From: Perca fluviatilis
Lineage: Eukaryota > Chordata > Actinopteri > Perciformes > Percidae
Assembly: GCF_010015445.1 (NCBI RefSeq)
Contig: NC_053115.1
Span: 14,019,524 to 14,083,523, forward strand
Direction of reading: 5' to 3'
DNA length: 64,000 nt
Positions 45,687 to 64,000 of the stretch are shown piece after piece. The notes beneath the pieces are model-generated. The model did no database searches. It was not told the DNA's origin and saw only the letters and a list, made by a program, of their open reading frames with translations. Each line of letters starts with the position of its first letter. Positions within the stretch are counted from its first letter, which is position 1. The position numbers and the translations under genes are program-made.

Positions 45687-46500
45687 GCCAAAATTGGGAC
45701 AGATAGGGAGGAGACTGACTGGAAGACAAACGGTTAAACATGCTTCATACATGCGGGGGAATTTTCTTTTTCAGAATCTTGCATTACATATGGGTTACTC
45801 CTCCCATGAGATAGGCTGGTGATAGATCTCAAGATCATGAACTCCTCAAGAAAAAAAAAAAAAGTGACATAGCACATTTTGGAATTTTGACGACATATTT
45901 TTCTCTTTTATCATTATGTTTTTAATATTATATATACTATTTATTATAATTAGAATAATAATAATAATTAATATTATATAATGTGTTTTTGATGTTACTC
46001 TTATTATCAGTGTAGTGTAGTATGACAATATCAATCCCATATACAGTACAGTAACATTGCCTTTGTCTGCTAAATTAGCACAGAAATCATAAATCATTGT
46101 TATAGGTGCAAAACATAGTGTTTAAAATGTCATCAAATGTAAATCACATTATATTATTCCATGCATTCACAAGAACAGGAAATAGTGCCATTCAGATGGA
46201 AATGATAGGCTGTGGTTTGTGTTTGATGACGCTGTGGATTCCCTCTGTATGTCAGACATGTGTAATAAGACTGAAGACAAGTGACATCATCATCTTTGCT
46301 TTTTGCTTATGTGATTGAGGTCATGGTATTCTTTCTCTTTGGGGAGGATAGCATAGGCATAGGCAAATATGTATAGTGTCTTTATAAAAGGAGAAACTAC
46401 ATAGAGAAGTGTTTTCGGGACTCTAGTTGTGGCAGCGTAAGGGGTGTTTTCCCATCAGTACTTTTTTCTTGAATGGAATGTCCATTTATCCACATTAACG

Positions 46501-46528
46501 TCTCTCTCGGCCCAAGAGCCGAGAGAGA
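46501..46528. repeat. 11-bp hairpin unique to the right unit
   Basis: Arms 46,501-46,511 (TCTCTCTCGGC) and 46,518-46,528 are perfect reverse complements with a 6-base loop. The left unit (34,202 onward) has the left arm but different sequence in place of the right arm. Confidence 0.9.
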
Positions 46529-47570
46529 GTTGGGCAACACTGGTATTTTGAAAAGTGTTGTCAGCAAAATCATTACTAGTGATTATCTGTGCATAGTGAA
46601 GACTTCACAATCTGTGCAAATAATATTCAGGATGATTTGTCAGTTCAAGTTAAAGTTAATTTACCGGATGAAGTGTCTGTCATGCTGAAGATAACACAGT
46701 GTGCTTTTCCAAAAAGTCAAAAATGTCTGGTACAACACAGAGAAATGTGGATAAACAGTGCAGCAATTCAAGAATTAGAAGTTTAATAAAAGGTTTTTTA
46801 GTTTGTTCTTAAAAGGCCCTAAAGTATGGACGATTTTAAATGCCTAAATAAATAAATACATATATAACATTCATTGTAATATACATTTATGCATTTACAG
46901 TGTCATAATCAAATAAAAAAGATATGTTAAAAGAGCAATTGTTTAGCTTTTTGTCTTTGATAACAGAATTATTGTTTTTATTGAATTTTCCATGTCATAA
47001 TATAATAAAATCACGACACAGAAAACAAAGAGTAGAGTAGGGTAGCCAAGAAATGTAATCCTTGAATGCCCGAACATATTGTTACACCTTGTTACACCTC
47101 GTTACTCCGACTACCACGACAAGCCATAGTGCAGAGGTGTATTGCATTTCAGTGTCCAGAAGAAAGCATTATAGACAGTTGATTTTTTTTCAGTTTTGCA
47201 TGTCCATTGTGTTTCCATTTCAAAAAATGAAAATGCTCCCTCTGTGCTGCACTCTGCTGGACAACACTGACATGCAATGAACCTAGTAAGTAAGTAATTA
47301 AATTACTAAAAACAATAATCCAAATATTGTCCTTTTTACAAAACGTTTAATTTGATTATGTGGCCGGGCCATAGCAAGGCCTAATTTATTTAGGAACTTT
47401 GAATTGCAATGACCCTTTCACTTCTCTGTCGGTCCAAAAAGAAATGTAATCCGTCCATTCTTTTCTACAGAATGAGTAATTTGACCTTTGATACTTGTAA
47501 GTACATTTTGCTGATACACTTACTTTTTTACAGTCTTTGAAACACTCAAAGTCAGTAGGTAAGAATATTT

Positions 47571-47576
47571 TTTATT
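47571..47576 (-). terminator. il20-like polyadenylation signal
   Basis: AATAAA on the minus strand, about 325 bases past the il20-like stop codon. At the matching place in the left unit (42,114-42,119) the hexamer reads AATACA. Confidence 0.5.
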
Positions 47577-47898
47577 GAAGTTTAAATTAAACCATTGTTA
47601 AAGTTAAAAAGTTTACTCTGCTAACAGTACAGTATAAGCACACATACTTAATTATAAATATGAATACATATGTCAATATATATATAATATATAGCATAAC
47701 ATATAAATATTGTATAAAAAACAGTCCACATGTTAGTGGATGAAATAATTCTTAAATTAATTCAAGTACAAAATAGAGAAATGTACATTGGCTTCTGCTT
47801 ACAAGTAATGTCAAGTCAGAAGTGACATATTTGATGTTAGCTTGGAGACTGCAGTCACTTCGGGATTGCAGAGTTGATTTTTCTGAGTTTCTGACTGA

Positions 47899-50757
47899 TC
47901 AAGTGTGTGTTTTCTGGCCGAGTTCCTCCAGCCACTCCAGCACAGTATCCAGTTCTCCCATGGCCTTCTGTGCCGCCTGGTTTATCTCTAACTGCTCAAT
48001 GGAAAGAAATGGAAAAAAGGACAGAGAGAACAGTGGATTTAATGATGGGCATTTCTGTATGGAAACAAGTAACAATCGGGTTTGGATAGTCAGGATATAA
48101 AGCCAAAAAGTATATATATAGATAGATAAATACCTCCAGACAAATGTTTTCTATAAAAGAATAGATTAAAAAAAATCTTTTGAAAAGAAACCATATTATT
48201 TTAACCTCTTTGAGTTTCAGGAGTGAACTGTGTCACATTTTTGGTAACATACAGAACTAAATATTCGTATTGAAGGCAGTATTTTTGCAGGTCACATATT
48301 TTTTCCTTTGAAGGTCCGATGGCATGACATGATTTCACTTCTCAACAGTTCTCCTAGCTTGCCTATGGTCCCCCAGTGGCTAGAAATGGTGATATGTGTA
48401 AACCGAGCCCTGGATATCCTGCTCTGCCATGAAAGCTCAGATGGGCCAATCTGGAATTTTCCCTATATGACATCATAAGGAGAAAGGCTACCTCCCTTTT
48501 CTCTCCTTTGCCTGCCCAGAGAATTTGGCCCACCCATGAGAAAGAGAGAGACATCATGACTTGCAAACGAGCGAAGCGTGGCATTTGGTCAAGGCCACAC
48601 CCCCACCCTCAACCTTGCCCCCCCTCTCTCCTCAATAGCATTTAAAGCTACAGACACAGAAATGGCACATCCTAAGGAAAGCTCATTGTGGGACTGGCTC
48701 TAGTGGCTGTAATTCTGCACCAAGGTTGAATTTCGGTACATACAGTATTAGGGGACCACTAAGGTCTATATAAAAGCATCCAAAGAGCAGCATGTTATAG
48801 GACCTTTAACCCTTGTAATGTGTTAGAAAGCTGCACGCATGGGACAAAATTGATCCGTGATTAACCTCGGCCCAAAATACAAAAGAAAAAAATTATTATC
48901 ATCCAATAAAGTTTTTAACCTGATAGCTGACTTATTATGTATTCATTTGCATCCAAACACTGTTTTAAATGTTATTTTTAATAGGAAAAATCCAACCTTT
49001 AAGGACACAAATTTTCTTTGTGAATGGATAATCTATCATAAATAAATTAATGTTCTTCCTTAAAATACAGGGGGCATAATTCAGTACACCCCTATGTTAA
49101 ATTCCCATAGAGGCAGGCAAAATTTTATTTTTAAAGGCCATTTATATTATGGATCCAGGATACTATGCATCCTTATAAGGTTCCCTTGGCCTTTGGAATT
49201 AAAATAGCCCCCCATCATCACATGCCCTTCACCATACCTAGAGATTGGCATGGGGTAGATTCCATAAAATCATCTCTCAATGCAAATCAAACCAGCTATT
49301 AGGCTAACTGAAATAAAACCATGCCAATCTCTAGGTATGGTGAAAGGTATGTGATGATGGGTATGTGGGGCTATTTTAATTCCAAAGGCCAAGGGAACTT
49401 TATCAGGATGCATAGTATCCTGGATCCATGAAATAACTGGCCTTTAAAAATAAAAATCTGCCTGTCTCTATGGAAATTTATCATTGGGGTGTACTGACTT
49501 ACGCCCCCTGTATTTTAAGGAAAAACATTTATTTATTCACGATACATTATTCATTCACAAAGACATTTTTTTCCAAAAAATTTTAATTAAGACATTAAGA
49601 TCAATTTCCAAAAGATGATTTTTTATTCCTCTTTTTAGTCAACTTTAGCATGGGTGTATTCACACAAAATGGGTCAAATCTGACCCTAACACAATATAAG
49701 GGTTAAGATATTAGTAAGTGATACCTGATATATTTAAAATATTCAACTATTCTAAATAGAATATGTGTGAATTGGACACCAACTGTATCCCATAAAGCTA
49801 CTGAAAACCAAATAAAATATCATTTAAAAAACTGAATTAAATTGCCCCCTCATCAGTCCACTGTGTGAACGTCTACATACCTTGATAAACTCAGCATGCA
49901 GGGAGTCAACTGTTCTCTGTGTGTCCTCTCCGCAGTGGCAGTGCTGCACAGAACAAAGCACAATTATTAATACAAGTTACTGGTGTTTATAATTAAAGAA
50001 CTAACAACTAAGTTATTGAACAGCTAACTTACACATTTATGTATATCTCTTCTGAGGCTGACAAAAGCGTTGGCCAGAGCGCTGGAGCAGCGTTGCTGCT
50101 GTGGCTGAGAAGAGGCGTAGTTGCCGAACACTCTCTCAACGTAGAAACGCAGCACAAGACGCAGGAAACAGCACTTTTGACCGTCCTGATAGAGACACAT
50201 AAAGGTCAGATTACAGAAGCTCTCACACATTCATGTTACATACTCATACACTGTTTATAAAGCCTTTATCATTTAGAGCAGAGGAATATTCAGAATCTGA
50301 ACAGGAAATTTGGATAGAAAGAATTCCAGCACTACATGGTAAAAGACTCACCTGAACATGCTTCATCAGTGATTTGTCCAGAAGTTTCACTCCGATTTCA
50401 CTGTCTCCTTCTATCTGTAATGTAAAGACCACAGAGAACAAGTGAGAATCTCTCTCTGCTTAAAAGTTTCTGATGTTTTTGTGTGGTAAAGTGATTGACT
50501 GTGTCTGCATGTTATGGTGGATGCTGCATTTGTTGATTTCTGTTATTTAATTTGAGTCAGTGGTTTGAAGAGTGTATGTGCAATAAACTCACCGCATTTG
50601 ATCGTATGTCAGTGTAGTATTTGCGCAGTTCGTGTGTGTGAACATTGACAGAGCAGCTGTCCAGGTTCAGGGTTCGCCCCTCCACATGTTCACTCAGACA
50701 GCTGATCAGGAGGAGCAGGCAGAGAGAGCAGCCAAGCAGCATCTTCATCATCATCAT
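47899..50757 (-). CDS. il20l: interleukin-20-like cytokine (IL-19/20/24 group), complete
   Basis: Secreted class II helical cytokine of the IL-10 family; its mammalian relatives act on IL-20R1/IL-20R2 or IL-22R1 on epithelia. Minus-strand exons are 50,593-50,757; 50,352-50,414; 50,033-50,185; 49,881-49,943; 47,899-47,991 (TGA). All introns are phase 0 and GT-AG, giving 178 residues. Exon 1 has a signal peptide, then GRTLNLDSCSVNVHTHELRK, like the LNLGSC of human IL-20. Exon 3 has the paired cysteines and CCFLRLVLRFYVERVFGNY. The exon 3/4 junction gives KCHCHCGEDTQ, a hallmark of the IL-19/20/24 group, and exon 5 is helix F, QAAQKAMGELDTVLEWLEEL. The start lies in a run MMMMKM and its exact codon is uncertain. 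Teleost names for this gene vary (il20l, il19l, il19/20-like). Intron 4 has two transposon insertions. Confidence 0.93.
48312..48805. mobile_element. TTAA-flanked non-autonomous element, copy 2
   Basis: Related to 27,083-27,578 over most of its length (CCCCCAGTGGCTAGAAATGG; GGCTCTAGTGGCTGTAATTC). The right end is followed by TTAA (48,806-48,809); the left site has mutated to TTGA (48,308-48,311). It lies in il20-like intron 4 and is absent from the truncated copy. Confidence 0.65.
49000..49575. mobile_element. foldback element with about 250-bp inverted arms
   Basis: The left arm (about 49,000-49,252) and right arm (about 49,322-49,575) are long imperfect reverse complements. CCTTAAAATACAGGGGGC, GGATCCAGGATACTATGCAT, GGCCTTTGGAATTAAAATAG and CCATACCTAGAGATTGGCAT occur in both. 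The spacer is about 70 bp. There is no coding capacity. It sits in il20-like intron 4 and is missing from the truncated copy. Confidence 0.8.
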
Positions 50758-51215
50758 CGTTGAGGTTGTCGGGTGAAAGAGCTAACAGAAACATTTTGTT
50801 TGTTAAATAGAGAACAAAATTCAGAAGCTGGATCCAGCAAATGCTTGGGGGTTTGCTTATTAAATGACTTAATCAATGGATAGAACTTTTTTTTTTTTTT
50901 GATAAACTCACAGTATAGCATTTAAAGCCTTCAAAAGTGATATGGTATTTGCATATCATCTTTAATCTTACTTTCTTTTGTTTCAAAATCTAAATTAATT
51001 TAAGGGTACTATCACACAACGCCATGTGCTAGCACCACCTCAATTCAATTTATTTATAGTGTCAAATCACAACAGAATTGATCTCAGGACACTTTTTAGA
51101 TAGAGTAGGTCTAGACCACACTCACACCTGTGTTTAGACTCACCTGTGTGTGTTACTCAGAGGAAGAGTCCTGGGAGTGATGTGCCTGTGTGTCACCATG
51201 CTGTCTCCTCTTATA
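50758..51215 (-). promoter_or_regulatory. il20l: il20-like promoter and probable non-coding first exon
   Basis: On the minus strand a TATAAG (plus 51,210-51,215) precedes a likely 40-base non-coding exon (about 51,144-51,183) ending at a GTGAGT donor (51,138-51,143). The matching acceptor, TTTCTGTTAG, leaves the 5' end of the coding exon at 50,781, 24 bases before the start codon run. The transcription start is inferred from TATA spacing only. Confidence 0.45.
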
Positions 51216-52849
51216 GTGGTGTTAGGGGGATTTTTACCAGGCAATGCACAGCTTGCACAGACACACACACACACACTCATGTGCCTCCACATGTACACAC
51301 TCACACACACAAATTGGTTTACAGGAGGAGGAAGTATTTTGCAATTAAAGGAACTGAATTCCCATTACCTAATTGGAAGAAAGGAAAAGAAATCCTTTAA
51401 GATTTCCTCCTACCTGATGTGATGAGAAACACTTTCGCTGTCAGTGATGTAATTATTTAATGGGCCATTTATTCAATTCTCATTGTCGTCATACCTCTGC
51501 AGCAAATAATTTATTCACCTGTGTGTTACTCATTATATAGTACTCATTTCATTATTGGGCTAATGATCTTTTAAAACGTGTTGCTCTATTCTTTTAGGGT
51601 GAAAGATGGCTGCGTTTTGCACCAATATCAATTTGTTTTTATGTTCTCCCTGACCGATCACCATGTCTGCTCTCAGGTGTTGTATATATGCTAAAGAAAG
51701 CGTTGGGAATCTGAACCAAAACAGTTGATAACATGATGGCTTGAGTTGCAAAATGTGAAGGTGCTTTTATTTACAAAAAAGTGGTTAAACAAACGCAGGA
51801 CGTCGACAGCCCTATATGAAGCAGCACTTTGCCTCAGCTCTGGTTCAGACCCAAGGACTGGAGAGGAGAGAGAGTTCAAAATAATGGGTAAGTAACATAG
51901 TTTGTTGTAAAATAGAAATGACTTAAATGAATAAGTGTTTTACTGAATGATATGTATAAAAGTGTGACTGCAAATAAATTGTCTGGGTGACCTGAGTGGG
52001 TTTACCATGTGTCATCCAAACGTGACAGAGCCTTCGTCACAATATACGTTCAGCTTTTTCCTGGAACAAAAACCTCCTTTGGCACAGTGTAAGACATATT
52101 CCCTCGAGGAGCACTCTCACCGGGCAGTGTCATCACTCCTGTCAGACAAGTCCTGATCGGAATCACCTACCGTACCTGCTTACCGGCCGGTTTAACTTTT
52201 AATAGCTGCTGAAAATGCAATGCAATGGAAAGAATTATGAGCATGGGAAGTCCAATGGCAAACAGGAATATCCTATGTTCATCGAAATAATATACATACG
52301 TAATAGCACGAAAAATAAGGAAGTGAAAATGTATTCAGCTCAGGAATGCTTAGTGCTTGTTTCTAACCGCTAGAGGTCATAATAAAGCTTTATGAACATG
52401 GAAATACTTCAAATGATCCAGAGCACAACTCTCTGAATCTGTGGCACTGCTTCAACAGCTGGTGAATATATCATCTACTGGTCTAAGATATTTCTGTTCA
52501 TATCATACACTTTTACTACTTTAACACAAAGTAGGCTATGTCTTACATATTTTGAGATATGAGATTGAGTCACAGTCACATTCGTCTCAAAAGTTACTTT
52601 ACGCATATATGAACATATTAATTTCACACAAATCATAGGTCACTTTTTTAAACACATGGAGTTATCTTGTGAACAAACAAAAGTTTAAATTTAGTGTTTC
52701 TCACCCAAACACATCGAGTGTTTTCTTGAACGCATTAACTTCCTTTAAAACTGAGCCGATTTCTTTTTACATTTTCAAATTGTGATGATGGATTGTGTTT
52801 ACATGTATGTTTACTGTCTAGTACTACATGTAAAAACAAAAACTCTCAT
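51216..52849. other. intergenic sequence, no gene
   Basis: Short CA runs occur at 51,260-51,310. No open frame with recognisable domains and no clear repeat boundary was seen. il20-like upstream regulatory sequence may be included. Confidence 0.5.
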
Positions 52850-53560
52850 TCACTCCCTCCACCTTCCTTCTTTGGCCAATTTTTTCTCAATGGTCCCCCA
52901 GCTCTGTTGGTGGTGGTGGACTGGAATCGTTCTGCGCCATTTCATTTTTGGCCTCCCTTTCCTTCTTTTGCCTTCTGGTGTCCAGTGTAATGCGACCATT
53001 GGGATTGGTTTGATGTCCTTTTTTTGAGCACATGGCCAATCTAGGTCCACCTGCGTCTCTTGTCTAATTGGTGATGGTGTGTGTTTTAGTTGAATGACTT
53101 CAAGAAGGTTATTATTGGAGATGGTCTTTGGCTGGAATATAGATATCCTCCGTAAGCATGACATTTGGAAGGTGGATAGTTTGTAAGTGTCCTGTTGTTT
53201 TCCAGCATTCTGCACTGTAGAGTAGCGTTGATGGTGCACAGGTTTGGTAAATCTGAAATTTGGGTTTTGGTGCTGTATTGGTTGGATTTTCAGATTAGTT
53301 TAAGTCTTGTGAAGGTTGTGCGTGCTTTATTGATTTGGTTTTAAATATCTTGGCTTGTACACACATTTGCAAGAAAGTACAAACAGACTCCAGTTCTATG
53401 GACAACAGACTGGTGATCAACGGCTGTAAAACCAAATTCACGCCCATCAACATCAATACAGCAAGAGAAATAACAAAAGGTCTTCGACAACACTGATAAT
53501 TTCACATACCTAGGAACCATTTACCACAATGGGGGTACAAGCCAAGATAGTAAAAATCAT
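52850..53560. mobile_element. 5'-inverted non-LTR retrotransposon fragment
   Basis: On the minus strand, 52,850-53,360 encodes decayed reverse-transcriptase C-terminal sequence: STLLYSAECWKTT-like, LSTFQMSCLRRISIFQPK and WTPEGKRRKGRPKMKWRRT. On the plus strand, about 53,361-53,560 encodes the segment that should precede it (NFTYLGTIYHNGGTSQD). The parts are head to head, and both contain GTACAAGCCAAGATA at the junction (complement at 53,346-53,360; direct at 53,535-53,549). This is the pattern left by twin priming. Stops and frameshifts show that it is dead. Confidence 0.7.
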
Positions 53561-53713
53561 ACAGCAAAGGCCTAGTGGTCAAAAACTCCAAAAGGGTAAG
53601 AAAAATCCCACTCTAAAACAGAATTCGACTTTCCTTAGTTTTGCAATTTCGTCAAACATTACAGTGACAAAAGTTGTGTTGGTGTCTGCTCCTGCAGAGT
53701 TATCAGCAGAGCA

Positions 53714-54581
53714 CAGTGGTGGAAGAAGTATTCAAATATTTTACTTCAGTAGAAGTATCACGACTGCAGTGTAAAAATACTCTGTTAGAAGTGAAAGTCC
53801 TGCTTTCAAAATCTTACTTACTTAAGTCAAAATACACACTACTAGCATCAAAAAAGAAATATGTGCAGAATGACACATTTCAGATTCATATATTATCTAC
53901 AACATCACTGGGTTATAATTATTCATGTAATAACATGTACATAATTGGTAAAGGTGGGGCTAATTTAAATTACGTTATATACTGCTTGGTAGCTTAATCT
54001 ATGATATCATCATTGATTAGTACATTAGTTGATTTATATTTTCTATTAATAAACGTACATCTGCAAAGTAACTGGTAACTAAAGCTGTCATATAAAGTAG
54101 TGGATCACCCGGATCACCTACAAAATCCTGGTCCTCACCTACAAAGCCCTCCACCATCTGGCCCCCTCATACCTCATACCTCCTCCCGTACCAACCCTCA
54201 CGGTCCCTCAGATCCACCTCAGCTGGTCTCCTCTCCATCCAAAAATCAAACCTGCGCAGTTTTGGGGACAGAGCATTCTCCAAGGCAGCTCCCAGGCTCT
54301 GGAACTCCCTACCCCAAGAGATCTGCACCTCTGAGTCCCTCACCATCTTCCAGTCCCGCCTCAAGACCCATCTCTTCACCTCTGCCTATCCGTAGCCCCA
54401 CGCCCCCCTCCCTTTCCATCTGTGCCTGAATCTTGTTTTGTTTTGTCTATATAAATTAAATTCATTATTATTATTATTAGTGTAGAAGTAGAAAGTTCCA
54501 TGAAATGGAAATAGAAAGTACAAGCACCTAAAAATTGTACTTAAGTAATACTTGAATAAATGAACTTACAGTCCACCACTG
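53714..54581. mobile_element. DNA transposon with CAGTGGTGGA-type ends, interrupted by a LINE fragment
   Basis: The left end CAGTGGTGGAAGAAGTA and the right end, read on the minus strand as CAGTGGTGGAC, are inverted. Subterminal stretches (TTTACTTCAGTAGAAGTA; TTGTACTTAAGTAATACTTG) match a very common fish element. The LINE fragment at about 54,104-54,400 lies inside. Confidence 0.6.
54104..54400 (+). mobile_element. 5'-truncated LINE reverse-transcriptase C-terminal fragment
   Basis: Plus-strand frames contain LVLTYKALHHLAPSYL and, after frameshifts, SLRSTSAGLLSIQKSNLRSF, GDRAFSKAAPRLWNSLPQEI and SRLKTHLFTSA. This C-terminal tail is characteristic of a fish non-LTR retrotransposon group. It is nested in the element 53,714-54,581. 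Confidence 0.75.
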
Positions 54582-55311
54582 GTGGAGCTTATGAGAAGGT
54601 GGTAATAAAATCTCTAAAATCAAACACTATCAAATGATCAAAGAAAAAGGTTTATTTCCCATTATTTGTACAAAGCTTCTTTATACAAAAGAATAATATA
54701 CAGAAGACTAAGAATAAAAAGAATAAAATGCCATTTTTACATGAAGTACCTTCAAAATAACAGGCACATTTAGGACAGTTTCCACTACATGGTAGTTATG
54801 TTTTAAACTGGTTCTTCTGAAATCCACTGCAGGTCTGTTTGTTGTCCATGGTGGCAACTCTACTCTGGTCACATCTGCTAGTGAACATAACTACCCTCCA
54901 TATTTGTAGCATGTCTGTCAATGTACCTGTATTTTCAGGCGTTGTACTTATTTTAGTTTTTTTGCATTGTATCTCTACAAAGAAAAACAAATACTGATAA
55001 AATATAACAAAAACCTAACCCTAAAGTTCAGTATATCTACTCTTTTTGTAGATTTGTAGTTCAAGGCTTAAATTCCTTTGAATTTGGCAACAATGAATCT
55101 ACTAAACTATCATTGCTGTAAGTTTTTTCATCTCTTTGTCTTTCAATAACACAGTTCAACAGTATGTACGGTTGATATAGCCTACCTTGTTTTTCACTGA
55201 GCATGCTTTGCCTTTAATTGAGTTGGCACAAAGTGACTCTGTGTGTATTTGTGTGTGTAATGTATGTGTGTGGTTTGTGTGCATAACCCCAGGCCTTTAG
55301 GCACGTTTCTC
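54582..55311. other. intergenic sequence, includes the prelp 3' UTR
   Basis: prelp is read on the minus strand, so the right part of this stretch is its 3' UTR. No other feature was recognised. Confidence 0.5.
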
Positions 55312-59813
<4,502 letters not shown>

Positions 59814-59823
59814 CGTCCTATGA

Positions 59824-62796
<2,973 letters not shown>

Positions 62797-63987
62797 TTAA
62801 GTCCACTTTAACTTCCAGTTTTTTTCGATTGCTCAGCGACAGTGGTCACAACTGAAGCCACATGTGGAAAACTCTAACCACAGTGCCAACAGTCACCTGA
62901 GCTAAACAGTTCACATCACCTGCAAAATTCATTCCAAACAACACAACTCTTCACACATGTCTCAAAACAGGCTCAGTGCAGCCAAACACTATGAACAATC
63001 ACACACACACTGTCACTCAGAACACTGAGAGTAAAAGCACTAGCATCCAACACCAACACAGATTATACAAACTTTTAAGCTTTACAGTTTGAATAATTTA
63101 CGGTAAGTGACTTCACAATAATCAATAGTTTCTTTAAAGAAAAGAGTGAAATTCTTTCACATGAACATTTTTATTTTATAACATACCAGTTTTTTTAGGA
63201 AACAAAAAGGAATGAAAATCAACAGTTTGCTTCAATAGATATATCATTTTATTTAGCTTGTAGTAGTTTATGTAATGACTAGAAAGAAGTTAAAAACTAA
63301 AGGTGCGTAATAACAAAGAACATTGGATGTCCTGGCTTGCCGTGCACCTGCATCATCTCTAAATAAAAATGAATGTGGTGTTTCCATTGCTTCTATCTCC
63401 ATTACTTTCTGAAAAACAGTAAGTTGCAGTTTTACTTACATAAGGTAGTGTTTTTTTCACGTTTTTGTATAGCTGTGTATGTAACCTCAGACATCTTACC
63501 TGGACATGTTGGTATCTTTGCTCTTTTACCTGTTTACTGTTTCTCTCAAACAGTATAATGTATAACTGATTCATTCTTATTTGGTGTTTCTTTATTTCCA
63601 AAAAAAGTATTTCTGAGCTTTCCCTATATATATACAGTATGTGTTCACTAACAAGTCTTTCAGTTGAAATTGCAATCAGCAGTGTTTGAAATGCACCAGG
63701 CTGAAATCCACTCTGTTTTGAATGTGTGGTTAACAGTTTTGACAGCAGTGTGTTAGCATTAGAACAAAGTGCTGTAAATCCACAGTGTTGTGCAGGTTGC
63801 GGTTAAAAGCATGGGATACGTGTGTAGAGTTTTTAAAATCTGTGTTCAAGCAATGAAAAACGAACTAGAGTTTGGTCCACATGAACTGCTGCTGTGCAGA
63901 CTATAGTCAGAGTTTTGCACATATGGCTCCAGTTGTGCCCACTGTTGTTTAGAAATCGAAAAAAACAACCTGTAAAGATGGACTTAA
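62797..63987. mobile_element. 1.2-kb inverted-repeat DNA element with TTAA at its ends
   Basis: The left end reads TTAAGTCCACTTTAACTTCC, then GTTTTTTTCGATTGCTCAGC and GACAGTGG. The right end on the minus strand reads TTAAGTCCATCTTTACAGGT, then GTTTTTTTCGATTTCTAAAC and AACAGTGG. The terminal inverted repeat is thus about 50 bp and imperfect. No transposase frame was seen in the body, so it is a non-autonomous or decayed copy. TTAA at both ends suggests, but does not prove, a TTAA-specific superfamily. Confidence 0.65.
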
Positions 63988-64000
63988 TATTAAAATGTAG

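Larger units (their letters stand above)
44021..49935. repeat. tandem segmental duplication, right unit
   Basis: Matches 31,438-44,020 in order and orientation. It carries il10 copy B, the il10-il20-like intergenic sequence, and il20-like exon 5, intron 4 and most of exon 4. It has its own additions in il20-like intron 4: a TTAA-flanked element (48,312-48,805) and a foldback element (49,000-49,575). Confidence 0.9.

Overview
The window is vertebrate nuclear DNA, almost certainly from a ray-finned (probably percomorph) fish. Genes are small exons separated by introns with GT-AG borders, and the space between them holds typical teleost DNA transposons, SINEs, LINE fragments and long CA/AT microsatellites. 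There are no bacterial-style genes. Exons were joined by hand from splice sites, reading phase and family resemblance.

Layout. 1-14,429: no recognisable exon, mainly dispersed repeats. 14,430-24,200 (+): mapkapk2 (MAPK-activated protein kinase 2), exons 2 to the last; the first coding exon is not in view. A possible alternative terminal exon lies at 27,847. 31,284-33,002 (-): a complete five-exon il10 (copy A). 35,145-41,970: material present only in the left unit, including broken remains of an older il20-like gene and of an il10 exon. 43,185-45,520 (-): il10 copy B, which lacks its own fifth exon and runs into the 3' end of a truncated il20-like gene. 47,899-50,757 (-): a complete five-exon il20-like cytokine. 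55,312-59,813 (-): prelp, an extracellular-matrix leucine-rich-repeat proteoglycan. 59,814-64,000: no exon seen, with a 1.2 kb inverted-repeat element near the right edge. The order mapkapk2, il10, IL-20 family matches the vertebrate IL10 locus.

Main result. The cytokine cluster contains a tandem duplication whose breakpoint can be read to the base. At 44,020/44,021 the inside of il20-like exon 4 is joined to il10 intron 4. Because every intron in both genes is phase 0, il10 copy B can be spliced in frame to the il20-like last exon. That predicts a hybrid cytokine with IL-10 helices A-E and an IL-20-family helix F. The 80 bases of intron between il10 exon 4 and the truncated il20-like exon 4 are also open and in frame, so a fused exon is possible. 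An older, decayed il20-like/il10 junction sits a few kb to the left, so the locus has rearranged this way at least twice. An intact il10 and an intact il20-like gene remain on either side, so the hybrid would be an addition, not a replacement.

Limits. No database search was possible. Repeat family names rest on terminal repeats, target-site duplications and remembered teleost consensus sequences. Expression of the hybrid gene and of the alternative mapkapk2 exon is inference.
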